A DNA stretch of 64,000 nt from Paenibacillus glycanilyticus NBRC 16618 (GTDB lineage: Bacteria; Bacillota; Bacilli; Paenibacillales; Paenibacillaceae): the NCBI RefSeq assembly GCF_004000805.1, contig NZ_BILY01000012.1:97582-161581 (forward strand), read 5' to 3'. The first letter of the stretch is position 1, and every line of letters begins with the position of its first letter. Shown here in pieces: positions 49,184-58,639 of the stretch. A program made the position numbers and the translations under genes. The notes beneath the pieces are model-generated. The model searched no databases and was not told where the DNA came from. It worked only from the letters and a program-made list of their open reading frames with translations.

Positions 49184-49954
49184 ATGCTTCCATCTTATTT
49201 CTTCGCGCATGGCGCGCCATCCATCGTATTGGAGGATAACAGCTATACGGATTTATTGAAGACCTTCGCGGCTAATCATCCAAAGCCGAAGGCTATTGTT
49301 CTTTTCTCAGCGCATTGGGAGGAGAACGTGCAAGCCGTCAGCGCATCTAAGACGTACAGCACGATTTACGATTTCGGCGGATTCCAGGATGAGCTGTACC
49401 AGATGACTTATCCGGCGAAAGGGGACCGGTCCTTGGCGGACCGCATCGTATCCTTGTTTGAAGCGCGGGGCATACAGGCGGTAACGGACGATGAACGCGG
49501 CCTGGATCACGGGGCATGGGCGGTGCTGAAGCTCTTGTATCCGGATGCGGATATTCCGGTTATTGCTTTATCGGTAAACCGGTACCTGACGAACGAGCAG
49601 CAGTACCAGATCGGCAAAGCGCTTGCCGAGCTTCGGGAGCAGGATGTTCTCATCATCGGAAGCGGGGGAACCGTTCATAATCTGCGGGCCTTGAACTGGC
49701 GTTCGGATGGCGTAGACGATTGGGCAGCTAGCTTTGATCAATGGCTCCAGGAGCATCTGGAGGCATGGGATCTGGACGCGTTGTTCCAATATCGCACATT
49801 AGCCCCCAATGCGGCGCAAGCCGTACCGACAAGCGAGCATTTTATTCCGCTCCTGCTGGCCATGGGCGCAGGGGACGGCACCCGCCAGGCGAAGCTGCTT
49901 CACCGCAGCTACCAATACGGCAATCTAAGTCTTAGCTGCTGGGAATTTGCTTAA
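49184..49954 (+). CDS. Class III extradiol dioxygenase (LigB/DODA-type)
   Basis: This 256-residue protein has the expected iron-ligand and active-site histidines: H9 (A-H-G-A-P), H46 (S-A-H-W-E), and H109 in L-D-H-G-A-W, with a further one near 164 (G-T-V-H-N-L). This family opens catechol or hydroquinone rings using Fe(II) and O2. With the neighbouring hydrolase it may form a detoxification unit for aromatic quinones, regulated by the divergent XRE-cupin protein. AAAGGAG precedes the ATG. Confidence 0.85.
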   Translation: MLPSYFFAHGAPSIVLEDNSYTDLLKTFAANHPKPKAIVLFSAHWEENVQAVSASKTYSTIYDFGGFQDELYQMTYPAKGDRSLADRIVSLFEARGIQAVTDDERGLDHGAWAVLKLLYPDADIPVIALSVNRYLTNEQQYQIGKALAELREQDVLIIGSGGTVHNLRALNWRSDGVDDWAASFDQWLQEHLEAWDLDALFQYRTLAPNAAQAVPTSEHFIPLLLAMGAGDGTRQAKLLHRSYQYGNLSLSCWEFA

Positions 49955-49967
49955 TAAACAGAAGACA

Positions 49968-50006
49968 GCCCAAGACCCCTCTCAAGCAGGGGTCTTGGGC
50001 TTTTTT
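49968..50006. terminator. Strong bidirectional terminator
   Basis: GCCCAAGACCCCT pairs with AGGGGTCTTGGGC and is followed by TTTTTT. It separates the dioxygenase from the convergent DUF11 gene. Confidence 0.9.
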
Positions 50007-50016
50007 GGCCTACGCG

Positions 50017-52509
50017 TTATTCCTCTTCTTCCTCCACGATAATCCTTACCGTGTTCGTAAGCAGACCCGCACGGAAGCAGGATGAGCCGAATCGGAATTC
50101 GAAAAATACGGCTGCTTGGTTGATCATGATGCCGCCTATCGGCTCGGCCAGGACGCTTACCTGGAAGGTAAGTCTCCGCGTGACTCCCGGCGCGATTGTG
50201 CCAAGCGGAATGCCGGCTTGCGGATCGGGCTGCGGAATGCCGTCAACGGTCAGACTTCCCGAAACGTAGGAAAGCTGATTGTCGAGCGGGTCATAGAAAA
50301 TAACATGGGTTGCCGTAATATCCGACGACAGATTCGTGAGCGTAATATTGTAATGATAGCTTTCCCCGACCTTGACGATTTGCGCGTCGGCGGTTTTAAG
50401 GAAAGAGGCAAAATCCGATGCCCGAATCATGGACACGGGATTCGATATGGTATTGGAGGAGAAGGTCTGCGATAGAATCTGGTTATTCGGCAGCAGGAAA
50501 TCGGCTTTTACAACGGCCGTATTCGTTAATGCGCCGCTTCCTCTTACGAGCACATCAAACCGGACGAAGATGCTTTGGTTAGGAGCTACCGGCCCCAGAT
50601 TAATCCCTTCACTCGGATTATCATCCAACCGAAGCACGTTGTTCACCCGGATCGTTCCCGGTATAAAGGCCGCATTGGACGGAAGGAAATCCGTTAGAGT
50701 CGTTCGGCCGGATACGGCATTGCCGTTATTAATGACGAATATCGTATAGGTGATACGCTGCCCCACGAATAAGGATATATCGAGGAAGGCCTTAGAGATG
50801 AGAAGGTTAGGCGCATTCGGGACAGAAGTCCAAGGGACGGAAACAAAGCTTGTCGAGATGATGGGCTGGACCGTTCCCGTAATAACCGGTATGGTCAAGC
50901 CAATAAGCGGTGTAAGGGTAATGCCCGGAACCGATACCTGCTGGTTCAGCAGCACGCTGCCGTCCGGCCCGGTTATCGGCCCCAAATTCGGGACCTGACC
51001 TGGCGCTGGCGTTACGCCGGGCTTAAAGACCGGGAGAACGGGGAGCATGAGCCCCGGAATCGGAGTTACACCCGGTATGCCATTAAAGGAAATATCCCCT
51101 GGCGTGCAGGCTGCCGGTACGGTTCCTGGCGGAACCGTGACGATAAAGCCGGTATTCGTAATTTGTCCGTTGGGCGGATAGCCCGTAACAAACGCCTGGA
51201 ATTGGATCGTCACCACTTGGCCCACGTTAACGATACCGATGGCCACCTGCTGGGTAATGTCTACCCCGCTGAAGCGACCGCCGTCAATAAAGAGGCTGGA
51301 TGGAATAAACTGAACGCCCGGAGGAAAGATTTCGACAAGCAAAGCTTCTCCTGGCGCAGTACCTACATTGGTAACGGTAATCGTATAAGTAATCGTGTCC
51401 CCGATCTGCGCGGTTGAGACATTTGGCGTTTTGGTCGCCGTAATAATCGGACCCGTTACAACCGCTGGCGTTGTAGTCGTTGTTGAAGTAGTAGGAACGG
51501 GCGTTGTTGTCGTTGTCGTCGTTGAAGTGGTGGGAACAGCCGTTGTCGTACTGGACGTGCTTGATGTAGAAGACGTGCTCGACGTTGATGTTGTGCTTGT
51601 TGTCGATGTCGTTGAAGTTGTTGAGGTAGACGTTGTAGAAGTCGTCGTAGTCGTAGTCGATGTCGTGGACGTTGTCGGCCCGACCGTACCCGGCAAGCAG
51701 CCCATAAACGGTATTATATGCGCTTCCAGCGTGCCGCCTACATTCGTGAGCGATTGGGCGACCATCGTGCCGTTAATATTGCCGAAGCCAATGGCTTCCC
51801 AGTTCGCATAGGGGGCCAGCACCGAGCCGAGAATCGACAAGTTCTGATTAAAAGCGGTAGTAGCCTGATAGAAGTTCCAGAGAATGAATTGTCCTTCGCT
51901 AGGGTCAGGCGTAACGCCGTTGCGGAAGATTTGATAGCTTCCGAATCCGACGGAATCATCTCCAATGTTAACAAGAATGGTTGAGCCTGCCGGAGCGATA
52001 ATGTTAATTCCGCTCGCGGTATCCAGCCTCAGCCCGTTGCCGTCCACGTTGTTTCCGTTAAACATAAATATGTTAAGAGCCGGATCCGTCCCAACGAGGA
52101 ATATGGTTCCAAAGTTATTAACGATGGTTCCGTTGACCGGCAACGCGGCAAGGTTAAGGGATAGCTGCGCCAGCGATTGTTCGGCCCCGTCAAAATCAAT
52201 GGGCGTACCTACCAGGGGTTGGCCGGGTACACCATTATTATTGGTCATCGTATATTTAATGACCGTGCCGGTAGGGAATATGACGGTATTCCCCGCGAAG
52301 TTGGTTCCCCCCGTAATATCAATATTTCCCCGAACGATGAGATCCGCTCTGGTTGTAGATACGGGCAGCTTATCGCCTATCCCATAGCTGTTGTATGTCG
52401 CATTGCCGCCAACGGCTACTCTCCCCTCCGAATCAACGAAGGATTGCGTATGATCGCCAAACAAAAACAAATTGAAGCCATTGGCTATCCCCAGATTGAC
52501 ACAGGCCAT
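50017..52509 (-). CDS. Choice-of-anchor A/DUF11 repeat protein with Thr-Ser mucin-like tract
   Basis: This 830-residue protein begins directly with the choice-of-anchor A domain (about 5-275; F-G-D-H-T-Q-S near 17-23, G-R-V-A-V-G-G-N near 29-36) and has no signal peptide, which is odd for a surface domain. A tract of about 70 residues, nearly all Thr and Ser (about 280-350), follows, then three DUF11-type beta domains (about 352-460, 566-680, 705-810) and an acidic tail (E-E-E-E-E). AGGAGG lies 12 bases before ATG. It is divergent from a glycosyltransferase with a sigma-E-type promoter and near the ger operon. I infer a spore-coat or exosporium protein made in the mother cell, O-glycosylated on the Thr/Ser tract; this is untested. 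Confidence 0.78.
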   Translation of the reverse strand: MACVNLGIANGFNLFLFGDHTQSFVDSEGRVAVGGNATYNSYGIGDKLPVSTTRADLIVRGNIDITGGTNFAGNTVIFPTGTVIKYTMTNNNGVPGQPLVGTPIDFDGAEQSLAQLSLNLAALPVNGTIVNNFGTIFLVGTDPALNIFMFNGNNVDGNGLRLDTASGINIIAPAGSTILVNIGDDSVGFGSYQIFRNGVTPDPSEGQFILWNFYQATTAFNQNLSILGSVLAPYANWEAIGFGNINGTMVAQSLTNVGGTLEAHIIPFMGCLPGTVGPTTSTTSTTTTTTSTTSTSTTSTTSTTSTTSTSSTSSTSSTSSTTTAVPTTSTTTTTTTPVPTTSTTTTTPAVVTGPIITATKTPNVSTAQIGDTITYTITVTNVGTAPGEALLVEIFPPGVQFIPSSLFIDGGRFSGVDITQQVAIGIVNVGQVVTIQFQAFVTGYPPNGQITNTGFIVTVPPGTVPAACTPGDISFNGIPGVTPIPGLMLPVLPVFKPGVTPAPGQVPNLGPITGPDGSVLLNQQVSVPGITLTPLIGLTIPVITGTVQPIISTSFVSVPWTSVPNAPNLLISKAFLDISLFVGQRITYTIFVINNGNAVSGRTTLTDFLPSNAAFIPGTIRVNNVLRLDDNPSEGINLGPVAPNQSIFVRFDVLVRGSGALTNTAVVKADFLLPNNQILSQTFSSNTISNPVSMIRASDFASFLKTADAQIVKVGESYHYNITLTNLSSDITATHVIFYDPLDNQLSYVSGSLTVDGIPQPDPQAGIPLGTIAPGVTRRLTFQVSVLAEPIGGIMINQAAVFFEFRFGSSCFRAGLLTNTVRIIVEEEEE

Positions 52510-52569
52510 TTTCGTTATCGCCTCCTAAGTACGTTATCAGCCCTCGGTATGCACACCTTAGATACCTAT

Positions 52570-52598
52570 GCATAATCCCTTTCATTCAGGCATACAAG
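52570..52598 (+). promoter_or_regulatory. Sigma-E-like promoter of the glycosyltransferase gene
   Basis: GCATAAT (52570-52576), 14 bp, CATACAAG (52591-52598) fits the Bacillus sigma-E consensus (KMATATT, N14, CATACAHT) at 13 of 15 positions, as I recall it. It would drive expression in the sporulating mother cell. Confidence 0.6.
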
Positions 52599-52631
52599 AC
52601 AGTATTTAAGCGAAAAAAAGGGGGGCGGGCG

Positions 52632-53933
52632 TTGAAAGTAGCGATTCTGACCATGTTCAACGGGTTATCGAAGACCTATTCCTTAGTCAGCGTTGTGGAG
52701 GAGCATCTGCATATGCTGCTTGGCGGCGGAGCCGACGTCAAGGTGCTCGTCAGTCAAGACTGCCCGGACTCCGAGCGGTACGGCATCTATAGCGACGAAC
52801 GGATCGAGTGGGTGAAAATAACGAACCGGCTGCATGGCAAGCAGATTCATTGGGTGGATTATACGCAGCCTGCGGGAAGGGTTCATTCCAGCTTTTTCGA
52901 GGAGGCCGAAGTCATCGCCGACAGCCTATGCGAGGCCCTATCCGATGCGGAGGTTGTGTTTCTTCACGACATCCTGTACCAGGGCTGGCACCTCGTTCAT
53001 AATATTGCGGTCCGCCAGGTGCAGGCCCGGCTGCCCCGGCTTCGGTTCCTGGCCATGACGCATTCTTATCCGGCCGTCAGGCCGCAGCGGATGGACTGGC
53101 CCCTCTCGGCAAGATTTATGCCGATGCCGAATACCACCTATCTGTACCCGGCGGAATCGGGATTACCCGCGCTAGCAGAGCAGTACAAGGTTCCGCTTGA
53201 GCGATGCAGGGCGATCCCGAACAGCCTGAATCTGTTCGGCGAGATGGGGGAAGAGGTGCAGCGGCTTGGATCGCGGACCGATCTGCTGTCCCCGGATATT
53301 CTGGCGATTTATCCAGGCCGGCTCACGACAGGCAAGCAGATGGAGAAAGCCGCTGCGCTGCTGGGGGCAATAGGATCGGTGTCGGGTAAACGGGTGAAGA
53401 TGATCTTTTGCGATTTTCCGTCCCTCGATATCGAGCCGGCTGCTTATAAACGGATAATCAGAAGCGAAGGAGAGAAATACGGTCTTGGAGGGGAGGAACT
53501 TGTATTCACCTCGGACCTGGGCTGGCCGGACGGCTTTCCGCATTCGGGGGTCATGGATTTGTTTACCTTGAGCAATCTGTTCCTATGCACCTCCTATTCG
53601 GAATCGTTTGGACTTATTGTGCTGGAGGCGGCCAGCCGGGGCAATCTGCTTGTCCTGAATCAGGCGGTACCGGCATTGGAAGAGCTGGGCAGCCGTCTCC
53701 AGGCGTATTTTATGAGGTGGAATGCAAAGGGGTTCGGCATGGATACGAGAGAGACCTACCTTCCCTCGGAGGAGGCGTATTTGCGCGAGCATGCGGATCG
53801 GATCGCCAGTCTGATAGGGAATAACCCGGTTATTCAGGCCAAGACCATGATCCGCCGGCAATACAATCCGACGTGGATATGGGAGAACCGGCTAAAGCCG
53901 TTAATCGAACAGCGCCCCATAGAGGGGCATTAA
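52632..53933 (+). CDS. GT4-type glycosyltransferase, possibly sporulation-linked
   Basis: This 433-residue GT-B enzyme starts with TTG (GGGGGGCGG upstream). The donor-site block S-Y-S-E-S-F-G-L-I-V-L-E (about 318-329) keeps the E-x7-E motif. The N-terminal lobe has an H-D-I-L-Y-Q-G segment near 116. It has no membrane helix or signal. It is divergent from the Thr/Ser-rich protein and upstream of the germinant receptor operon, and it carries a sigma-E-like promoter. It is a good candidate for glycosylating that protein. Confidence 0.78.
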   Translation: MKVAILTMFNGLSKTYSLVSVVEEHLHMLLGGGADVKVLVSQDCPDSERYGIYSDERIEWVKITNRLHGKQIHWVDYTQPAGRVHSSFFEEAEVIADSLCEALSDAEVVFLHDILYQGWHLVHNIAVRQVQARLPRLRFLAMTHSYPAVRPQRMDWPLSARFMPMPNTTYLYPAESGLPALAEQYKVPLERCRAIPNSLNLFGEMGEEVQRLGSRTDLLSPDILAIYPGRLTTGKQMEKAAALLGAIGSVSGKRVKMIFCDFPSLDIEPAAYKRIIRSEGEKYGLGGEELVFTSDLGWPDGFPHSGVMDLFTLSNLFLCTSYSESFGLIVLEAASRGNLLVLNQAVPALEELGSRLQAYFMRWNAKGFGMDTRETYLPSEEAYLREHADRIASLIGNNPVIQAKTMIRRQYNPTWIWENRLKPLIEQRPIEGH

Positions 53934-53935
53934 AG

Positions 53936-53968
53936 AAAGGCTCTCCATCTCCGGAGAGCCCTTCTTCT
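53936..53968 (+). terminator. Terminator after the glycosyltransferase gene
   Basis: AAGGCTCTCC pairs with GGAGAGCCCTT and is followed by CTTCTTG. Confidence 0.75.
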
Positions 53969-54061
53969 TGTCTCCATGAATAATTTGGCATCCCTATTGG
54001 GAATCAATAACATATCTTTTTCCCTGTGCGAAGGGGATACCAGGAACGGAATGATCTGCTT

Positions 54062-55156
54062 ATGAGTGGAACGACCAAGAAAATCAATATCGCCCAATTG
54101 CTAATGATTTTTGCTTTGACGAACGGCCTTGTCAATCATGTCATTGTTAATCCGATGCTGCTTGACGCTTCCGGGCGGGATGCTTGGATTACGGTTATCG
54201 TGACAGGGGCTGTTTATATGGTATGGTGCCTGGTTCTTGCCTGGATGATGAAAAAGTCCGGCCAACAGAAGTGGCAAAAGTGGATTTCGGATAAGACTCA
54301 TCCCATTGTGTCATGGATTCTGATTCTTCCGGTCTGCGTCATTCTCTATTTCATCGGGGCAACAACCGTTCTCCATACCGTGAAGTGGAATACAACCAAC
54401 TACCTGCCGGCCTCCCCGGCTCTGGCGCTTGCTCTTACTCTGGTTATTATCTGCTTTTTTATAACGGTATGGGGTCTCCGCTCGATTGCGATAACCGCGG
54501 GCGTATTGTTTCCATTTGTCTGCGTATTGGGGGTATTCGTCGCCGTCTTTAACCACTCGGAAAAAGACTATAGATTGCTAACCCCGATTCTGGAGCACGG
54601 ATGGACGCCTGTTGCCGACGGCATTTTGTACGCGTCAAGCGGTTATATCGAGGTTGTTTTCCTGCTTCTGCTGCAGCATAGGCTTAGCGAAAAGATCAAG
54701 ACGTGGCAGGTTCTCGTCTACGGCCTGTTTATCGTAGGAATTATGCTGGGGCCAATCGTTGGGGGGATTACCGAATTCGGTCCTAAGGAAGCAGCCAATC
54801 AGATGACTTCCCCTTACGAACAGTGGCGTCTCGTGAAGGTGGGGCAATATATCGAGCATGTTGATTTCTTCTCGATCTTTCAGTGGATGTCGGGGGCTTG
54901 CATTCGCATTTGCATAGCGGTGTACCTCTTGACCGATGTTCTGAAAATGAAGGGGAAGATCCGCAAATGGACGACGGCTATTATTATGTCCAGCTATATC
55001 TTTATTGGCATCATGCGCACGAATGATTATTCCTATTACCAGTGGATGTACAAAGTGTTTTTGCCTATATCGCTTGTTATTCTGCTGGTTATAACACTGA
55101 CTTGGATGGTCATCACTTTGTTCTCCAAACCATACCGGAAGGATGAACCTCAATGA
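54062..55156 (+). CDS. GerAB/GerKB-type spore germination permease
   Basis: The ATG at 54062 (AGGAACGG about 12 bases upstream) gives 364 residues, the standard GerAB length; the longer GTG frame from 54026 lacks a ribosome binding site. It has ten membrane helices of an APC-type transporter, with I-A-Q-L-L-M-I-F near 9-16. It is the B subunit that senses germinant in the inner spore membrane. The stop overlaps the start of the A subunit gene (ATGA), so translation is coupled. A weak sigma-G-like TGAATA at 53977 precedes the operon without a good -10. Confidence 0.92.
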   Translation: MSGTTKKINIAQLLMIFALTNGLVNHVIVNPMLLDASGRDAWITVIVTGAVYMVWCLVLAWMMKKSGQQKWQKWISDKTHPIVSWILILPVCVILYFIGATTVLHTVKWNTTNYLPASPALALALTLVIICFFITVWGLRSIAITAGVLFPFVCVLGVFVAVFNHSEKDYRLLTPILEHGWTPVADGILYASSGYIEVVFLLLLQHRLSEKIKTWQVLVYGLFIVGIMLGPIVGGITEFGPKEAANQMTSPYEQWRLVKVGQYIEHVDFFSIFQWMSGACIRICIAVYLLTDVLKMKGKIRKWTTAIIMSSYIFIGIMRTNDYSYYQWMYKVFLPISLVILLVITLTWMVITLFSKPYRKDEPQ

Positions 55157-56613
55157 CGGCAGCCGCAGGCAGCGCAAGCTGGACCGAAGAACGATTGAAA
55201 CAGCTATATCAGGGGTCGGCCGACGTATTCGTCAAGCCATGCCGGTTCGGGGCTAGCGACAAGCCTTCCGTTGTACTGGTATACGCGAATGCTCTTTGCG
55301 ATACGGGGCAAATTCACGAGTTTGTCCTTCCTGTTCTTACCGAGTATTACGAAGCAACCGGAAAGGCTTCGACAGAAGATATCCATCAGATGATTTCCCG
55401 GCTGTCTCTGTTCGCTTATAAAGGAATCCCTACCGTGGAAGAAATAGATGAAATTATTTTCGAAGGGGGATTATTTCTTTATTTTGTTCAGGAGAAGCGT
55501 TATTTCAATATGGGGATCAGCGACCGCCCGCAGCGGATGCCAAGCGAATCCAGCACGGAAATTTCCATTAAAGGCCCCAAGGACGGCTTTATCGAGGATA
55601 TGTCCGTCAATGTAGCGCTCATTCGCAAACGGCTGCGCAGCCATTCCTTGCATGTAAAGGAATATACGATCGGCAAGCGGACGAAGACAAGGCTGTCCCT
55701 GCTCTATTTCGAGGATATCATTAATCCGAAAATATTAAATGCGGTACATAAAAGCCTGCAATCCATCGATACGGACGGTCTCTACAGCATTAACCAGCTG
55801 GAGGAGATGTTAACCGGCTCGAAATACAAGCTTCTCCCGCTGCTGGATTATACGGGGAGACCGGATTATTGCGTCAACTCCCTGCTTTCCGGGAGGTTTC
55901 TTATTGTTATGGACGGCAATCCGCTTGTGATCGTAGGGCCTGCAGGATTAAGCCTGCTGCTTAAATCGCCGGAGGATATCCATTTCAACTACACCTACGT
56001 TTCCTTTGCCCGGCTAATTCGGATCATCAGTCTATTCCTTACCGTCTTCCTGCCTGGAATTTGGGTAGCGCTTATGGCCTTTCATCAGGATCAGCTGCCG
56101 TTCCGGATTATGGCGACCATCTCAGTCTCCCGGCTCGGACTGCCTTTCTCCGCCCAGATGGAGATGTTTATTCTGCTCATGCTGCTGGAGATCTTCCGCG
56201 AGGCCGGCGTCCGGCTGCCAACCTCCATCGGACAGACCTTAACGTCGATAGGCGGTCTCATCATTGGCGACGCCGCGATCCGCGCGGGGCTAGTGTCGCC
56301 GTCGGTCGTTGTAATCGGCGCGATTACCGCGGTCTCGGGGGTAACGCTGGTCAACCAGTCGTTAAGCACGGTCGTGAGCATTATCCGGCTGTTCTTTTTC
56401 CTGCTGTCTTCCTTCCTCGGCATGTATGGGGTCATTCTCGGGATTGTCATCTTTATTGCGCTTATGGGAAGCCAGCAGTCGTTTGGGGTAAGTTATCTAG
56501 CTCCTCTATCGCCGCTAAAAATTAAGGATGTCGTAGCCTCGTTTCTCAGGCTACCTTGGTTCTTAATGAAACGGCGTCCGGGTCTCCTGCAAAATCAGGA
56601 TGACGAGCGGTAA
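55153..56613 (+). CDS. GerA-type spore germination protein (A subunit)
   Basis: The 486-residue A subunit has an N-terminal cytosolic region (about 1-270, two domains), then membrane helices (about 285-460). The family hallmark P-F-R-I-M-A-T-I-S-V-S-R-L-G-L-P lies near 315-330. It forms the ion-channel part of the receptor. It overlaps gerAB upstream by four bases, and the C subunit follows 14 bp later. Confidence 0.94.
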   Translation: MTAAAGSASWTEERLKQLYQGSADVFVKPCRFGASDKPSVVLVYANALCDTGQIHEFVLPVLTEYYEATGKASTEDIHQMISRLSLFAYKGIPTVEEIDEIIFEGGLFLYFVQEKRYFNMGISDRPQRMPSESSTEISIKGPKDGFIEDMSVNVALIRKRLRSHSLHVKEYTIGKRTKTRLSLLYFEDIINPKILNAVHKSLQSIDTDGLYSINQLEEMLTGSKYKLLPLLDYTGRPDYCVNSLLSGRFLIVMDGNPLVIVGPAGLSLLLKSPEDIHFNYTYVSFARLIRIISLFLTVFLPGIWVALMAFHQDQLPFRIMATISVSRLGLPFSAQMEMFILLMLLEIFREAGVRLPTSIGQTLTSIGGLIIGDAAIRAGLVSPSVVVIGAITAVSGVTLVNQSLSTVVSIIRLFFFLLSSFLGMYGVILGIVIFIALMGSQQSFGVSYLAPLSPLKIKDVVASFLRLPWFLMKRRPGLLQNQDDER

Positions 56614-56627
56614 AGGAATGGAATAGG

Positions 56628-57776
56628 ATGCGGCTGCTTATCGGAAAACTATTAGTTTGCTTGCTGGGTATTTGCCTTCTTCCAAGCTGCACAAACTCGA
56701 GGGATATTCAGAATATGGCCTATGTGACCGCGCTTGGCGTGGATTACGAGAATGGCGAATACAAGACGTATGTACAGGTGCTTAACTTCTCCAATATCGC
56801 GAGATCCGAGAATACGTCACTGGGCAAGCAGGTACCGATCTGGATCGGAAAGGGGCACGGAGAAACGCTTGCCCTGTCGCTTGCCGATACGAACGAAACC
56901 TCGCAGCTTCCTTTATTCTGGGGACATCTGAAGGCTGTTATCCTGAGCGAGAATCTGATGAAGAGAGGAGGAAAGGAAACCTATGCAACGTTAAACCGGC
57001 ATTACGAGATCCGGTATAATGTGCTTGTATTCGGCACGAAGGAGAAGATGGAGGACATTTTGACGCAAAAGTCGCTCTTTAATTTGTCCCCGCTGGATAC
57101 CATCATGTTCACAGGTGTGCAGAATCGCACCCAGAGCCCATACGTCATTGCCTCTTACGGCAACCGGCTGATTGCCAATATGAATGAGCCCGGCAACTCG
57201 CTTTATATCCCTTCCATTTCGATTAACAGGCACACATGGCTGGAGGAAAAGGCCGGACGCGGGATGTTTGAGATGAATGGAGCGTATTTCTTCGATAAAG
57301 GCAGGGTGGTGGACTGGATGTCCTTGGACGAGCTCAAGGGGCTGAGATGGGCTACGGAGAAGATCAGCAAGACAACCCTTCAAGTGCCTTTGGAGGACGG
57401 TCATAAAGGAGCTATTCAGTTCGAGCATCCCGGTATGAGAGTCATTCCGAAAGTACAGAGCAATGGGGACGTCAAGTTCGATCTCAAGGTTACGGCAAAA
57501 GGAACGGTCAGAGATTCCGACAATGCAACAATCGGGGTGATGGAAAAGAAGGCTGCGGAGGCGATAGAAGCAGAGATTAGAGAAACGTATCGCGCTGCTC
57601 TAGCTAAGCATTGCGATCCGTTCCAACTGGAAGAGACGCTGTACCGGGAGCACTCGCGTCAGTTCCACCAGCTGACCAAGGGAGGCTTTTTCTTCCTGAA
57701 TGAGCATTCCCTTGGCCGCGTGTTGGTTACCGTCAAGATTACAAGCACAGGGAAGTACAAGGAGATCGTGAAATAG
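56628..57776 (+). CDS. Ger(x)C-family spore germination lipoprotein (C subunit)
   Basis: This 382-residue lipoprotein has lipobox L-P-S-C (C22), followed by the C-subunit signature D-I-Q-N-M-A-Y-V-T-A-L-G-V-D (about 27-40) and a C-terminal alpha/beta domain. It sits on the outer face of the inner spore membrane. GAATAGG lies upstream. Only two bases separate its stop from the convergent SDR stop, and no terminator is seen. Confidence 0.92.
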   Translation: MRLLIGKLLVCLLGICLLPSCTNSRDIQNMAYVTALGVDYENGEYKTYVQVLNFSNIARSENTSLGKQVPIWIGKGHGETLALSLADTNETSQLPLFWGHLKAVILSENLMKRGGKETYATLNRHYEIRYNVLVFGTKEKMEDILTQKSLFNLSPLDTIMFTGVQNRTQSPYVIASYGNRLIANMNEPGNSLYIPSISINRHTWLEEKAGRGMFEMNGAYFFDKGRVVDWMSLDELKGLRWATEKISKTTLQVPLEDGHKGAIQFEHPGMRVIPKVQSNGDVKFDLKVTAKGTVRDSDNATIGVMEKKAAEAIEAEIRETYRAALAKHCDPFQLEETLYREHSRQFHQLTKGGFFFLNEHSLGRVLVTVKITSTGKYKEIVK

Positions 57777-57778
57777 GG

Positions 57779-58519
57779 TTACAACGTTTGGCCGCTGTCG
57801 ACGGTAATTATCTGGCCGGTCATGGCTTCCTGCTCCAGCGAAGCGCAGATCAGCTGCGCGATATCCTCCGGAGTCGAGATCTGCCGCAGAAGCAGATTCG
57901 GTGCGAGCTGCGACATTTGTTCCTCCCGGCCGGCCCACCATCTTGTTGCGACGGCACCAGGAACCACGCAATTGACTCTGATATGAGGAGCCAAAGCCCG
58001 CGCGAGGGATTTGGTTAGGCCGTGGACGGCGGCTTTGGATACGGCATAAGGCAAGGACGAGCCTAAGCCGGTTGCACCGGCGATACTGCCGACGTTAACG
58101 ACGGCGCCTCGTCCTTGCTTTTTCATATGGGGGGCAGCTGCCCTTGCGCAATGAAACATGCCTTTAACGTTGACGTCAAACAGTTCGTCCCACACTTCGC
58201 CGGTTGCGGCGTCCAGGTCGGGGAACGGAATATGGCGGGTGATGCTGGCATTGTTCACTAGCAAATCCAAGGTGCCAAAGCGTTGGACGATAGTCTCGAC
58301 CATGTCTTTGACCTCCTGATCCTTCGATACATCCGCCCTAATCGCGATCGCCTTCCCGCCTAAGCTCTGAATAAGCTGTACGGTTTCTTCTGCTTCCCGC
58401 GCGGAGCGCGAATAGTTAACGGCAACAGCCGCCCCCTTGCTGGCTAATGCCAGACTGGTTGCCCGTCCGATTCCCGTTCCTCCTCCGGTTACAAGCGCTG
58501 TTTGATGCTTCAATTCCAT
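57779..58519 (-). CDS. Short-chain dehydrogenase/reductase
   Basis: The start at 58519 follows AAGGAGG. The 246-residue classical SDR has T-G-G-G-T-G-I-G near 10-17, S-R-S-A-R after strand 2 (NADP type), N-N-A-S near 87-90, and Y-A-V-S-K as the catalytic pair near 150-154. It is divergent from a LysR regulator gene with a LysR-type box between them, so it is the probable target of that regulator. Confidence 0.85.
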   Translation of the reverse strand: MELKHQTALVTGGGTGIGRATSLALASKGAAVAVNYSRSAREAEETVQLIQSLGGKAIAIRADVSKDQEVKDMVETIVQRFGTLDLLVNNASITRHIPFPDLDAATGEVWDELFDVNVKGMFHCARAAAPHMKKQGRGAVVNVGSIAGATGLGSSLPYAVSKAAVHGLTKSLARALAPHIRVNCVVPGAVATRWWAGREEQMSQLAPNLLLRQISTPEDIAQLICASLEQEAMTGQIITVDSGQTL

Positions 58520-58601
58520 CTTACGGCCTCCTTGATCTTCGTTTAATGTCATTGTATAAGTCGCTGTTTGATTTGTATAATTGAATTAAATGAAGGAATC
58601 G

Positions 58602-58616
58602 TTCAAAAATTTTGAA
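58602..58616. promoter_or_regulatory. LysR-type box between SDR and LysR genes
   Basis: TTCAAAAATTTTGAA is a perfect 7-1-7 palindrome and contains T-N11-A, the classical LysR target form. It lies just upstream of the lysR start at 58640. Confidence 0.65.
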
Positions 58617-58639
58617 TAAATCCGGGGGCTGGGAGACGA

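Noticed and set aside
51395..51811. Val-rich open frame opposite the Thr/Ser tract
   Set aside because: It is the reverse complement of the Thr/Ser codons (ACN/TCN read as Val/Asp-type codons). No start signals or family features.
52507..52600. Sigma-K or sigma-E promoter on the minus strand for the Thr/Ser-rich protein
   Set aside because: CATAGGTAT and CATACCGAG resemble the -10 of these factors but deviate at key positions, with no matching -35 at the right distance, so only the plus-strand promoter is reported.
53977..54020. Sigma-G promoter of the ger operon
   Set aside because: TGAATA fits a -35, but the sequence 17 to 18 bp later (GGAATCA) is a poor -10, so it is only mentioned in the gene entry.
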